Source: an uncultured Bacteroidales bacterium
GTDB lineage: Bacteria; Bacteroidota; Bacteroidia; Bacteroidales; Paludibacteraceae
DNA length: 64,000 nt
Assembly: GCA_934716995.1 (NCBI GenBank)
Contig: CAKUYO010000002.1
Location: 124,001 to 188,000, forward strand
Reading direction: 5' to 3'
The translations under genes and the position numbers were made by a program. Below, piece after piece: positions 52,719 to 61,000 of this stretch; position 1 is the first letter of the stretch, and each line of letters starts with the position of its first letter. The notes under the pieces were generated by a model. That model ran no database searches, was not told the DNA's origin, and worked only from the letters and a program-made list of their open reading frames with translations.

Positions 52719-53744
52719 TTAGACCAACAGAAGGACAATATGCACGATCATCAGAATCAGGCAGAAGAATGTACAGATATTGCGTGCCAGAAGCCAGCGG
52801 ATAAGGAACCAGTCGATACCCGCCCGGACATACTTGTCCCAATCGCCCATCGGCCCCATCCACCACCGCGGGCTATCCAAGCAGGGCAAGCCATGGACAA
52901 AACGGTGGGTGGAATAAATCAGATAGACCGACATCGGCAAGGTAAGAAGCGTCAGCAGATACCACGGACTCCACCAGCCGAGGACGATGCCGACCGCCAA
53001 CATAACAAACGGCGCCAGAGCAAAAAATGCCACAAAGGCAATCATCCGTGCGGGGGTGCGCAAGAGGCGGGCAAAGGTCATTTTGCCCAACTCGGCATCC
53101 GCTTTGACCTCCATCACCGAATGGACATAGACGATATTGATTACCAGACACCCCACTCCGACACTCATACAGAACATAGGCCAAGAGAACAGCGTGCCGG
53201 TCATAGCCGCCTGCACCCCGAGCATATTCAGAACCCCGAACATCAGTCCGATAACCAACTCGCCGAAGCCGTGGAAGCCCAATTCGAGCGGTTTGCCGGA
53301 ATAGTTGACTCCGAAAAACAGCCCCAGGGCAGCATACAGCACGATGCCCATTGCGGCAGCAACACCATGCAACACCCATTGTGCTACAAAGGCGACCAAG
53401 CCCATAGCCGCAGCAAAAGCGAGAAAACCGACCACGGCATACCCGAGATCGAGGATAGACGCCTCACCGCTGCGGATGTAGTGGCATTTCTCCGACCGAG
53501 CACGGATACTTGTGGAGGACAAGTCGGCACGGATGCGGGAGTCGTGGCGATAGTCGAAATAGTCGTCGGCAAGGTTCATCCCGAGATGGGCAGCGCATAC
53601 ACCGAGCAAAACGGGCAGGGCAAGCCACCAAACGAAGCCTGACTGACCGATACAAAGCACGACAGCCGTCAGACACGGCAACGCCGACTGCGGCAGAGAG
53701 ATACTGCGGCTGTTGTCCAGCCAAAAACGAATAGAATGTTTCAC
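52719..53744 (-). CDS. UbiA-family prenyltransferase (MenA-like)
   Basis: A 341-residue inner-membrane protein with about eight or nine segments. The prenyl-diphosphate motif is MNLADDYFDYRHD (D-D-x-x-D-type); the second Asp-rich site is weaker (MEVKADAELGKMTFARLL). It transfers an isoprenoid chain to an aromatic or other acceptor; menaquinone synthesis (MenA) is the likely role in this phylum. The open frame continues upstream to 53807, but the promoter box at 53773-53780 lies inside that stretch, so a GTG at 53744 (VKHSIRFWLDNSRS) is the likely start, with a leader of about 20 nt. Confidence 0.82.
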   Translation of the reverse strand: MKHSIRFWLDNSRSISLPQSALPCLTAVVLCIGQSGFVWWLALPVLLGVCAAHLGMNLADDYFDYRHDSRIRADLSSTSIRARSEKCHYIRSGEASILDLGYAVVGFLAFAAAMGLVAFVAQWVLHGVAAAMGIVLYAALGLFFGVNYSGKPLELGFHGFGELVIGLMFGVLNMLGVQAAMTGTLFSWPMFCMSVGVGCLVINIVYVHSVMEVKADAELGKMTFARLLRTPARMIAFVAFFALAPFVMLAVGIVLGWWSPWYLLTLLTLPMSVYLIYSTHRFVHGLPCLDSPRWWMGPMGDWDKYVRAGIDWFLIRWLLARNICTFFCLILMIVHIVLLLV

Positions 53745-53772
53745 TGACAGAGCAAGTTTTTCAATACAAGTG

Positions 53773-53804
53773 CAAAGGTACACTTTTTTCGGGAAACAGA
53801 CAAA
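53773..53804 (-). promoter_or_regulatory. Promoter of the UbiA-family gene, deciding its start
   Basis: On the - strand TTTG (53801-53804), a 20-nt spacer and TACCTTTG (53773-53780). It overlaps the upstream extension of the reading frame and so rules out the longer protein. Confidence 0.75.
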
Positions 53805-53888
53805 CATACAATATACACTGCGCTTTGAGATTATGCATAAATATATGTATATTCCGTATAAAAACGAGGCTCAAAAACCGCTTAAAAG

Positions 53889-53937
53889 CCCATTCTTTCT
53901 ACGTCCTTTCTACGTCTTTTCTACGTAATCGGTATTA
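53889..53937. repeat. 49-bp period-11 block, inverted copy of 17146-17194
   Basis: TTTCTACGTCC, TTTCTACGTCT and TTTCTACGTAA repeat at 11 bases. It is identical over 49 bases to the reverse complement of the dxs upstream copy. Confidence 0.9.
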
Positions 53938-53989
53938 TGGGGCAAGCATATTGCATATAATGTATATTTTATGCATAAAGGCAGCCATA

Positions 53990-54024
53990 AAAAACAGGCT
54001 GTCCTGCTTTGGGAGGACAGCCTG
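53990..54024 (-). terminator. Terminator of the PepSY protein gene
   Basis: CAGGCTGTCCT and AGGACAGCCTG pair perfectly over 11 bp. On the - strand six T residues follow. Between it and the gene end at 54190 lies repeat A copy 2. Confidence 0.85.
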
Positions 54025-54050
54025 TATCATAGGGGATATTTTTCCTAATC

Positions 54051-54180
54051 AACGTGAGTTCGATGTAAAAAAATCCTTTGCCACAGAGCGGCAAGAAATC
54101 TAAGTTAATCTTTGTTTTTTACGTTCATAAATTGCCATAAATCTTATTCGCCTACGGCGGCAAAATATGCAATTATGCTT
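54051..54180. repeat. Dispersed repeat A, copy 2
   Basis: It matches 5384-5511 in the same orientation (shared AACGTGAGTT start, AGCGGCAAGAAATC, and the CTTATTCGCCTACGGCGGCA block). A fragment of the left end (GCGAGTTCGATATAAC) recurs near 55418. The copy is transcribed as the 3' untranslated part of the PepSY gene. Confidence 0.8.
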
Positions 54181-54189
54181 AGTTAATTA

Positions 54190-54762
54190 TCAGAGCAAAA
54201 TGAACAATAGCGGGACAAGAATACCAATGAGGAACTCGATGCCGCCGATACCGACAAGACCGTGCTTGCCCTTGAGCATAAAAAGCCCGGTAAGGATGAT
54301 GAGTATCAGCGAAACGGCGAATACATCGGAAAAGCACGTCCACGCCTTGCCCGGGTTGTAATGCAGTTTGCTCAGACTACCCAGAACAGGACGTTTTCTG
54401 ACCTGCTCCAACATGGCATTACCCGTGGTCAAATCCACCACCAAGTTGCTATTTCCGCGAAGAAACACCTTGAGGGTATTGTCGTCGGGGAAATAGTGCT
54501 GTATCTCCTGCCCCGAGACACCGCAAGCGGAAAGCCACCCGTCGATAGTGGTTTGCGAAACGCCGGCACGCGGTGTAGCAGCAAGCGTATACTCCGTACG
54601 GGAGACGGAGTACTGGCTATTGAAACTGTCTTTGTGGTTGAGGGCAATACCGGAGACGGCATAGACCAAAAGCATACCCGCAAAGACATAACTCAGGTCG
54701 CGATGGATGATACGCAGCCATTTGCGGACTTTCGCACCTGTATTGGTTTTCGGTTGTTCCAT
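54190..54762 (-). CDS. PepSY-type membrane protein
   Basis: A 190-residue protein. The start MEQPKTNTG at 54762 is preferred over an upstream frame that enters a repeat. It has an N-terminal membrane segment (IIHRDLSYVFAGMLLVYAVSG), an external domain (residues about 45-130: YTLAATPRAGVS, QHYFPDDNTLKVFLRG, NLVVDLTTGNAMLEQV), a HYNPGK loop, and two C-terminal membrane segments. It belongs to the PepSY-associated TM family, often linked with iron or peptidase regulation; here it follows a small OB-fold lipoprotein gene, and heme or redox use is unproven. Confidence 0.8.
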   Translation of the reverse strand: MEQPKTNTGAKVRKWLRIIHRDLSYVFAGMLLVYAVSGIALNHKDSFNSQYSVSRTEYTLAATPRAGVSQTTIDGWLSACGVSGQEIQHYFPDDNTLKVFLRGNSNLVVDLTTGNAMLEQVRKRPVLGSLSKLHYNPGKAWTCFSDVFAVSLILIILTGLFMLKGKHGLVGIGGIEFLIGILVPLLFILL

Positions 54763-54770
54763 TTTCAAAG

Positions 54771-54931
54771 ATGTCCTACGCACGCGCTACGCCGTGCGAG
54801 AAAAATAAAGAAAATTTATCAAAAGTGTCCTACGTGCCTGCTACGCGGCACGAGAGAAATTAAAGAAATAAAGGAAACTACGCATTGCGCATTATGCATT
54901 ATGCATTATGCATTGTGCATTGCGCATTGCA
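54771..54931. repeat. Palindromic repeat pair plus 7-bp array in the spacer
   Basis: Two copies of a block GTCCTACG....CGCTACG..GTGCGAGA followed by AAATAAAGAAA (near 54773 and 54830) match the middle of element B. A 7-bp array (GCATTAT x3, GCATTGT, GCATTGC x2) follows at 54884-54926 and runs up to the stop codon of the 54932 gene. Confidence 0.8.
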
Positions 54932-55372
54932 TTATTCCGTCACGATGGTGTAACTGATTGCAGTGGCGTAGTAACCTTTGATGGCTTTTTGCTCGGTTTC
55001 ACAGCCCTGACCGGCGGTACCGTGTTGCTCGCCGGGATTGTCGGCGGGATCGGGCTGATACTCAAAGGTATGGAGCACCCCTTTGACGCGCACCACATTG
55101 TTGATACAAGCGGCATCAAAATTGCCCATCCCGGCACCCTCCACACGCAAGATACGACTCTCGTCGCTGCCCATAAGGAAAGCCTTGCGACCACCGTGTT
55201 TGCAGAGATGTGCGCACACTCCCTGGAAAGTGATGGTATCACCTACCAGAGAATCTGCCTGCGAATAGACTTCGTCAATAGAGTAGATGGTTTCCTGTTT
55301 TTCTGCGGGTTTGGAACAGGAAGCCAAACCGATGACAGCCGCGAGGGCTGCAAAGAACATAAACTTTTTCAT
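54932..55372 (-). CDS. OB-fold lipoprotein of unknown function
   Basis: A 146-residue protein starting MKKFMFFAALAAVIGLAS with Cys next (lipoprotein); the longer frame from 55450 is not used. The mature part has an OB-fold look: DSLVGDTITFQGVCAHLC, RKAFLMGSDESRILRVEG, NVVRVKGVLHTFEY. Two Cys and one His (CAHLCKHGG) lie in the first loop and could bind metal or heme. The last residues ATAISYTIVTE run into the 7-bp array, where the stop lies. Co-transcription with the PepSY gene 169 bases downstream is likely. Confidence 0.7.
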   Translation of the reverse strand: MKKFMFFAALAAVIGLASCSKPAEKQETIYSIDEVYSQADSLVGDTITFQGVCAHLCKHGGRKAFLMGSDESRILRVEGAGMGNFDAACINNVVRVKGVLHTFEYQPDPADNPGEQHGTAGQGCETEQKAIKGYYATAISYTIVTE

Positions 55373-55449
55373 ATTGCGTAAAACGTTAATTAGCATTGAT
55401 AAAACATTAATGATTGCGAGTTCGATATAACAAAAACTTATAAAAAACA

Positions 55450-55589
55450 AAACTTACAAAACCTCTCTTGCGGCGCAACACGCGCCGCGCTTTTTTTAGA
55501 CAAATATGCTCAAAAATCAACCAATATATAGTTCCCAATATACTTTATTTCTTTTATTTCTCTTGCCGCTTGCGGCATAGGAGACTATA
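55450..55589. repeat. Fragmented palindromic element related to element B
   Basis: It contains GCGGCGC AACAC GCGCCGC followed by seven T (55474-55502), and TGCCGC TT GCGGCA followed by TAGGAGAC (about 55563-55585). These are the two end hairpins of element B with the centre replaced. It is non-coding. Confidence 0.75.
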
Positions 55590-55625
55590 AAAAAATGGCA
55601 GTTTTACCTTACGATAAAACTGCCA
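55590..55625 (-). terminator. Terminator of the 55643 gene
   Basis: TGGCAGTTTTA and TAAAACTGCCA pair perfectly; seven T follow on the - strand. It lies 17 bases beyond the stop. Confidence 0.88.
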
Positions 55626-55642
55626 CAATTACTATGCCAACA

Positions 55643-57256
55643 TCAGAGTTGCTGACCTAAAGCATTGAAAATATGTTCGCCACGACGGATATAAAGTTGT
55701 CCGTTCCGGATAAACTTCTCGGCTTTCTCAACAGGTGCAACCGTGTTGCCGATAGCCTGATAGGGGTTCTCGAAGAGTTGCTGAACAGCCAAGATGCCAC
55801 GGAACGCATTCTCCCCGACATAGGTCTGTGTAGCATCTACAGAGAAATCAGCATTTCCTTGGGTACGGAAGGAGTATGCCAACGTGCCATATTTAGTAAG
55901 GATCGCACTATTCGTTGCTTCTTTTCCTGCAGCATTTACCAGTGCAACAGTATCACCCATATTCAATTGAGCATCATAGGAATAGAGAGCAATGCGCCCT
56001 GTTTGCTCCGCCCAGTTGTAAGCATACATATAGATACTATCGTTGTGCATCAATAGGGACGAACCTGAAGTGATAGCCGTAGCGTTCAGGCGGGTTGCCT
56101 TCGCCAACTTACCCGAGGTAAGATCTACATTGATCAGGAAAGCAGAGTTTACGGATGCCGTCATTGTATCATTCTCGGCAACAACGATACCGCCCGAATA
56201 GAAACCGGTCAAGTAGGCATTGGTGCCGTTAATCAGTTCATCATAAACCGTAAACGCGCCCCCCTTGCCGTTGTATTTATAAGCATCCAGCAAAGCCAGC
56301 GATTCACATTGCAGGTCGGTAGAAAGCGTAGCCAAGACGAGGCTATTGCCCGTATTAGCCGCCTCAACTGTCTGTCCTCCCCACGAGAAGGATTTGCCCT
56401 TGGTAGTAGCGAGATTGCCCGCATAGTAGAGTTTGCCGTCCACATACTTGAGCAAGCCGTTGGTTTTACCTGCCAGTCCGTCGCTGATGACGGTACCCGC
56501 CAACTGCCATTGGCTATCAAATTTCAGGATAGCGATACTACCTGCTGCCACATTGGCTTTGATAGTATCAGTAGTACCCACGACAACACCCGGTGCGAGT
56601 TGTGCCAGCAGATAATAGTTGGTGCCGTCGGTAGCCATATCCACAAAGGTAAAACCGGAAGTTTGCCCTTTCAACTGGTAGAAGTCTTTCAAGGGCTGAA
56701 CATTCTTATCCGATACCTCGAAAAGGAAACCGTACTCCAGCATTTTGCCGCCGACAGGAGCATATTCGGCTTCCACATAGCCGCCTGCGCCGACACCATC
56801 CGTTGCGATCACCTCAAAGCCCATTACACGGTTGTCTGCCAAGTGGTTGCTGTCGGTGTGATAAGCCGTTACCGCCAAAATGAGTTTTCCGTCGGCAGCA
56901 GGCGTTGCCACATAACTTTTGAACGCCCCGCGATTGCTTGCGCCGAACCATTCGGTAGAAGCGTCCTTGCCGGACAGTTTGCCAAATACGATGTTGGTAT
57001 TGGTACGCGCCCAATTGACACGGAAAGGCGCAGCATCCAACGTAATCCGATCGAAAGTAACCGACGGTTTCTCACCGTTGGAAGCCGAATTACCCAGGAA
57101 GAACACATCGCCTTGACCGTTGGTATAGAGGCGATTGACCGTAGATGTACCCGCAGTGGTGTCGTTGCTCAGTTCGACAGCCGACCAACCGACGAGTTGC
57201 GCCATCATAGTTGCACTTGCAAGAAGTGCGGAAGTAAAGAGAAAAATCTTTTTCAT
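55643..57256 (-). CDS. Large secreted beta-propeller-like protein with conserved tail
   Basis: A 537-residue protein starting MKKIFLFTSALLASATMMAQ; two earlier Met codons are less likely. The body has repeated strand sets (FGKLSGKDASTEWFG, YLLAQLAPGVVVGTTDTIKA, ILKFDSQWQLAGTVI, LLKYVDGKLYYAGN, NAYLTGFYSGGIVVAENDT, DSIYMYAYNWAEQTGRIALY), like the seven-bladed folds of extracellular Bacteroidales proteins. The C-terminus (NGQLYIRRGEHIFNALG) is the tail shared by seven proteins in this window. No catalytic residues are evident; the role is unknown. It has its own promoter and terminator. Confidence 0.7.
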   Translation of the reverse strand: MKKIFLFTSALLASATMMAQLVGWSAVELSNDTTAGTSTVNRLYTNGQGDVFFLGNSASNGEKPSVTFDRITLDAAPFRVNWARTNTNIVFGKLSGKDASTEWFGASNRGAFKSYVATPAADGKLILAVTAYHTDSNHLADNRVMGFEVIATDGVGAGGYVEAEYAPVGGKMLEYGFLFEVSDKNVQPLKDFYQLKGQTSGFTFVDMATDGTNYYLLAQLAPGVVVGTTDTIKANVAAGSIAILKFDSQWQLAGTVISDGLAGKTNGLLKYVDGKLYYAGNLATTKGKSFSWGGQTVEAANTGNSLVLATLSTDLQCESLALLDAYKYNGKGGAFTVYDELINGTNAYLTGFYSGGIVVAENDTMTASVNSAFLINVDLTSGKLAKATRLNATAITSGSSLLMHNDSIYMYAYNWAEQTGRIALYSYDAQLNMGDTVALVNAAGKEATNSAILTKYGTLAYSFRTQGNADFSVDATQTYVGENAFRGILAVQQLFENPYQAIGNTVAPVEKAEKFIRNGQLYIRRGEHIFNALGQQL

Positions 57257-57314
57257 ACGCATAAATTTTGTTTCCAACTTACTAACTAATAGGGGCTAAT
57301 GCCCATTTTCGGTG

Positions 57315-57345
57315 CAAAATTACGACTTTTCAGGGAAATATACAA
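57315..57345 (-). promoter_or_regulatory. Promoter of the 55643 gene
   Basis: On the - strand TTG (57343-57345), a 20-nt spacer and TAATTTTG (57315-57322). Confidence 0.7.
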
Positions 57346-57482
57346 TACCTATTTATAGGGATGGGGATACAATAGAGCGGCAAGCGGTGGCGCGTTGCTT
57401 GCAGGGAACACGAACACGCGCCGCGGACGAGGCGTCCGCGTCCCCGGCGGGACTTGGTGCCAACTCCTAAACCCCTTTAAAT

Positions 57483-57708
57483 GGTGGTTACCAAGCAGTT
57501 GGCACTAATGTCTCCTATGCCGCAAGCGGCAAGAAAAATGGAAGAAAATTGGCAAAAGATGTCCTACGCACTCGCTATGCGGTGCGAGAGAAATTAAAGA
57601 AATAAAGGAAATTATAAAACAAAACCATCAAAACCTTGTCTTGCGGCGCAACACGCGCCGCGCTCATAGTCATACAGACACTTGGTGTCAACTCCTGGGT
57701 AAACGCCC
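57483..57708. repeat. 226-bp palindrome-rich element B, copy 2 (inverted)
   Basis: It is the reverse complement of 43815-44039 with about five differences. At its left, GTGCCAACT near 57452 pairs with AGTTGGCAC near 57497, so the element may extend further here. The surrounding 57346-57897 spacer contains no gene. Confidence 0.9.
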
Positions 57709-57897
57709 TTAAAAGCCTATCCCGTTGCCGTGTCGTTGCCGTAATTTCTATACGGAATATGGCAGATTTTTGTCTGTATTCTTTCGTTCCGGCGAGGCAT
57801 AGGAGAGCATAAAGCACGGCAATATATTGCATAAATATCACTTTAACGTATAAAATACAGCAAATAAAGCATTTTGCAATAATATACGCCGATTTTA

Positions 57898-57929
57898 TTT
57901 GCAAATGTAAAATTTACGCTGTATCTTTG
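57898..57929 (+). promoter_or_regulatory. Promoter of the 58007 gene
   Basis: TTTG 57898-57901, a 20-nt spacer and TATCTTTG 57922-57929. The leader to the ATG at 58007 is about 70 nt. Confidence 0.75.
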
Positions 57930-58006
57930 CACATCTTTTCAAGTTCAACCACGACCGGTCGGGTGTGCAATGTGAATCAGACCGTCGTACAAACATTTTT
58001 ACGCTT

Positions 58007-61000
58007 ATGAGAAAACATCTACTTCTTTTTGCAAGTCTGGCATTGCTGCTTTCCGCGCCGGCAGAGGCAACACACACATGGCGCAAAGCCCCGGAGGGCA
58101 CTACCCCGTCCGCTTTTTTCACTCCCCTAGCCAAGGCTCCCCGTGCGGTAACTCCTACTACAACCGAACTGCCTGCAACCAACGCTTTCGGTGCCATCAA
58201 CGGTCCGGACGGCACGGTATGGACATACACGATGGACTATACGGTTGCCAACGGTTCGTACACCTCGGCACATGTAAAAGTGTACAACAGCAAGCAAGTG
58301 CTGGTAGGCGAGTTTACCGATACGTTTGAAACCTATCCCGGCGAAACGGGAGTGAACAGCGTGCAACTCAACCCGACCATTACCAAAAAGTTCTTCAACC
58401 TTGATGACAACTACGAGGTAATGCTTTTTATCCACGCCACTACGGAAGACCATTCGGGACACAACTACAACGATGTGTTCTCGCTCGGCAAACCCGACAA
58501 AATCGCCACGATAGGCGGCAACCATGTGTTAGGACAGAACACCGCCCGCGATGCATGGAGCGAGAACTACACCCTGCTTTTCCAACGCGACTCGATTGAT
58601 TATGAGACGTATGAATATCATATGTATTATGATGTCTATGAAAAAGCATCATATAGCGGCGGTATCAAGAAAATCCATACTTTCGATATTGACTACGACT
58701 ATATCTCGGGGTCGGGCAATGCGTCCGTGCCTATTATGATGCAGAAACGCAACAATCAGATCTACTATGCTCTTCCCCGTTACGAGAAACCATTCTTCGA
58801 GCCGAGTACTTCCATCAACGAAGACCCTGTGGTAACCCCCGACAACAACCTGCTGATCACCCTGCTGGACAGCAAGTTCGATACCCTCTCCGTTACCAAG
58901 ATTCCTTGCCCGACGGAAACCGATTATATCTACACATTCCCGTATGTGGGCGGACTTCGTTCGAATGACGACTTGGCTTTCGACGAATTTGCGGCAGCAG
59001 ATACTGCATTTATTGTCTCGTTTGACCACTACACTACCACGGATGAGTTCCTGACTTCCTACTATGTTTATAACGTACAAGGAGAACGTATCAAGACCAT
59101 TGCCGAATACTCTTCCGACGCCCTTTGGCTGAGCGATATACCCGGACAGGAGGAGCAGTATTGTTTCCTGTTCACCGATGACGATTCCGCTTGGTTCAGT
59201 TTCGTGGACGTACCTTCCTGCAATGAAGTGCTGCACCTTTCGGCGGCACTCGACGGCAATTCGCTTTCCACCAACCTTGACCGTTACCAAACGGGCAATT
59301 CGTATCAGTATGTATTCTCGCTTTCGTATGCAGCGGACGATGCGGAAGGCAATACCATTCACTCCATTGCATGGATCAACCAAGACGGTTCGCTCAATCA
59401 TTACGACCGCTTGAACCTCGGGCAGAACATCCAGATGGCTAATCCGTGGATTAACGCTCCGGCACTCAATCCGTGGATTTTCAACACCGACAACGAGCGT
59501 GAATATATGGTGCTGGTAAAACGTCTGAAAGCCACAGGGTCTTCCGCGACCAACGAACTGCTCTATGTCGTCAATACCAAAGGGGAACGCCTGTTGGAGA
59601 TCGGTCCCGATGACACGAAAGGCAACCTGTCGGGTATCTCGTTGCTCAACCCCGAGAGCAATCCGACCCTTGCCATTTTGTACTACAACAGCGGTGCGGC
59701 TTCCTACTATACACCTACTTTCGTTTCCCTGCCGCTCAATACGTTTGCCGGTTCGGGTACAACCGCCGACCCGTATCAGATTGCCACCGCAGGCGATTTC
59801 AAACGTATCTCCACCGCTCCCGCAGCGGCTTTCCAAGTGGTGGCGGATATAGATTTCCAATCGCTGCCGTTTGGCGGTATCGATGCTAATTTTACGGGTT
59901 CGATAGACGGGCAAAACCATGTACTGACCAATCTGGTATTGGAGGACAACGGTCTGTTCCAAAACGTATTGGAGAACGCAAGCATCAAAGACTTGCACCT
60001 CTACCAGCCGCAGATGTCGCTCGAAGATGCTTCAGAGGCAGGCTTTATCGCCAACAGCGTAGTTACCAACCAGTTGCTGAAAGGTACGTGTGTTATAGAG
60101 AACGTACATATTTATCAGCCTGTCGTCAGTGCCGCCAAGGATTTTGACGGTTATTTCGGCAGTATCGCCGGCAGTACCGCCACAGGCACACAGATCCGGC
60201 AATGCTCGGCAAGCGATGCGGAGATACAGATACTGTCCGAAGACGCTACGGCGGGCGGTATCGTAGGTACACTGCGCACAGGGTCTTCCGTAAAAGCCTG
60301 CGCCTTCAGCGGCGAACTGATTGCGGGTATAGCGGGCGGTATCGCAGGAGAGAACATATCGGCAGACGAAGCCATCAGCCATTGCCACAGCAACGCAGAC
60401 ATCACAGGCTATTCGGCAGCCGGCGGAATCATCGGTTACGATGCACGCGCTACGGTAAGCAACTGCCTGGCTGAGGGCGATATAGACGTATTCGGCGGCA
60501 TACGCACCACAGCCGCAGGAGGTATTGCCGGCACATTGGAGGAGACATGGGAGACACCTGCTGCCAAAGTGATAGAAAACTGCCTTGTAGGCGTAAGCAG
60601 CATACATTATTGGGATGATGCCAAAGGCGTTGCTGCACATCGTATCGCAGGTTATACAAGTGCAGACAAGCAGGATGGCGACAGTCAGAGTGCACCCGAG
60701 ACGGCATTGGCAAACAACTATGTCATCTCTGCGCTGGCGGTGTTGGACGAAAGCGTACAAGCCACCGATACCACTACCGAGGGTGCTACGCTTCCTGCCG
60801 CCGACCTGACCACCGATTTTCTCACGGCACACAACTTTGCAGAAGGTACGAGCCTTGACGCACCGTGGGTACACAGCGCAACGCCTTATCTGTGGTTTGA
60901 GAAAGAGACCGGCGCTTTGATTGCCGACCGGACGGAGATCGACCTTGTAATAGGCGATTCGGCAGAGGTTACTTTCAGTATCCTCAACGGCGACGGCGCA

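Noticed and set aside
53745..53807. Upstream start for the UbiA-family protein
   Set aside because: The promoter box lies inside this stretch and the extra residues are Cys-rich and unlike the family.
57346..57897. Missed gene in the long spacer
   Set aside because: Only short frames without motifs were found; the space is taken by element B, other hairpins and a promoter.
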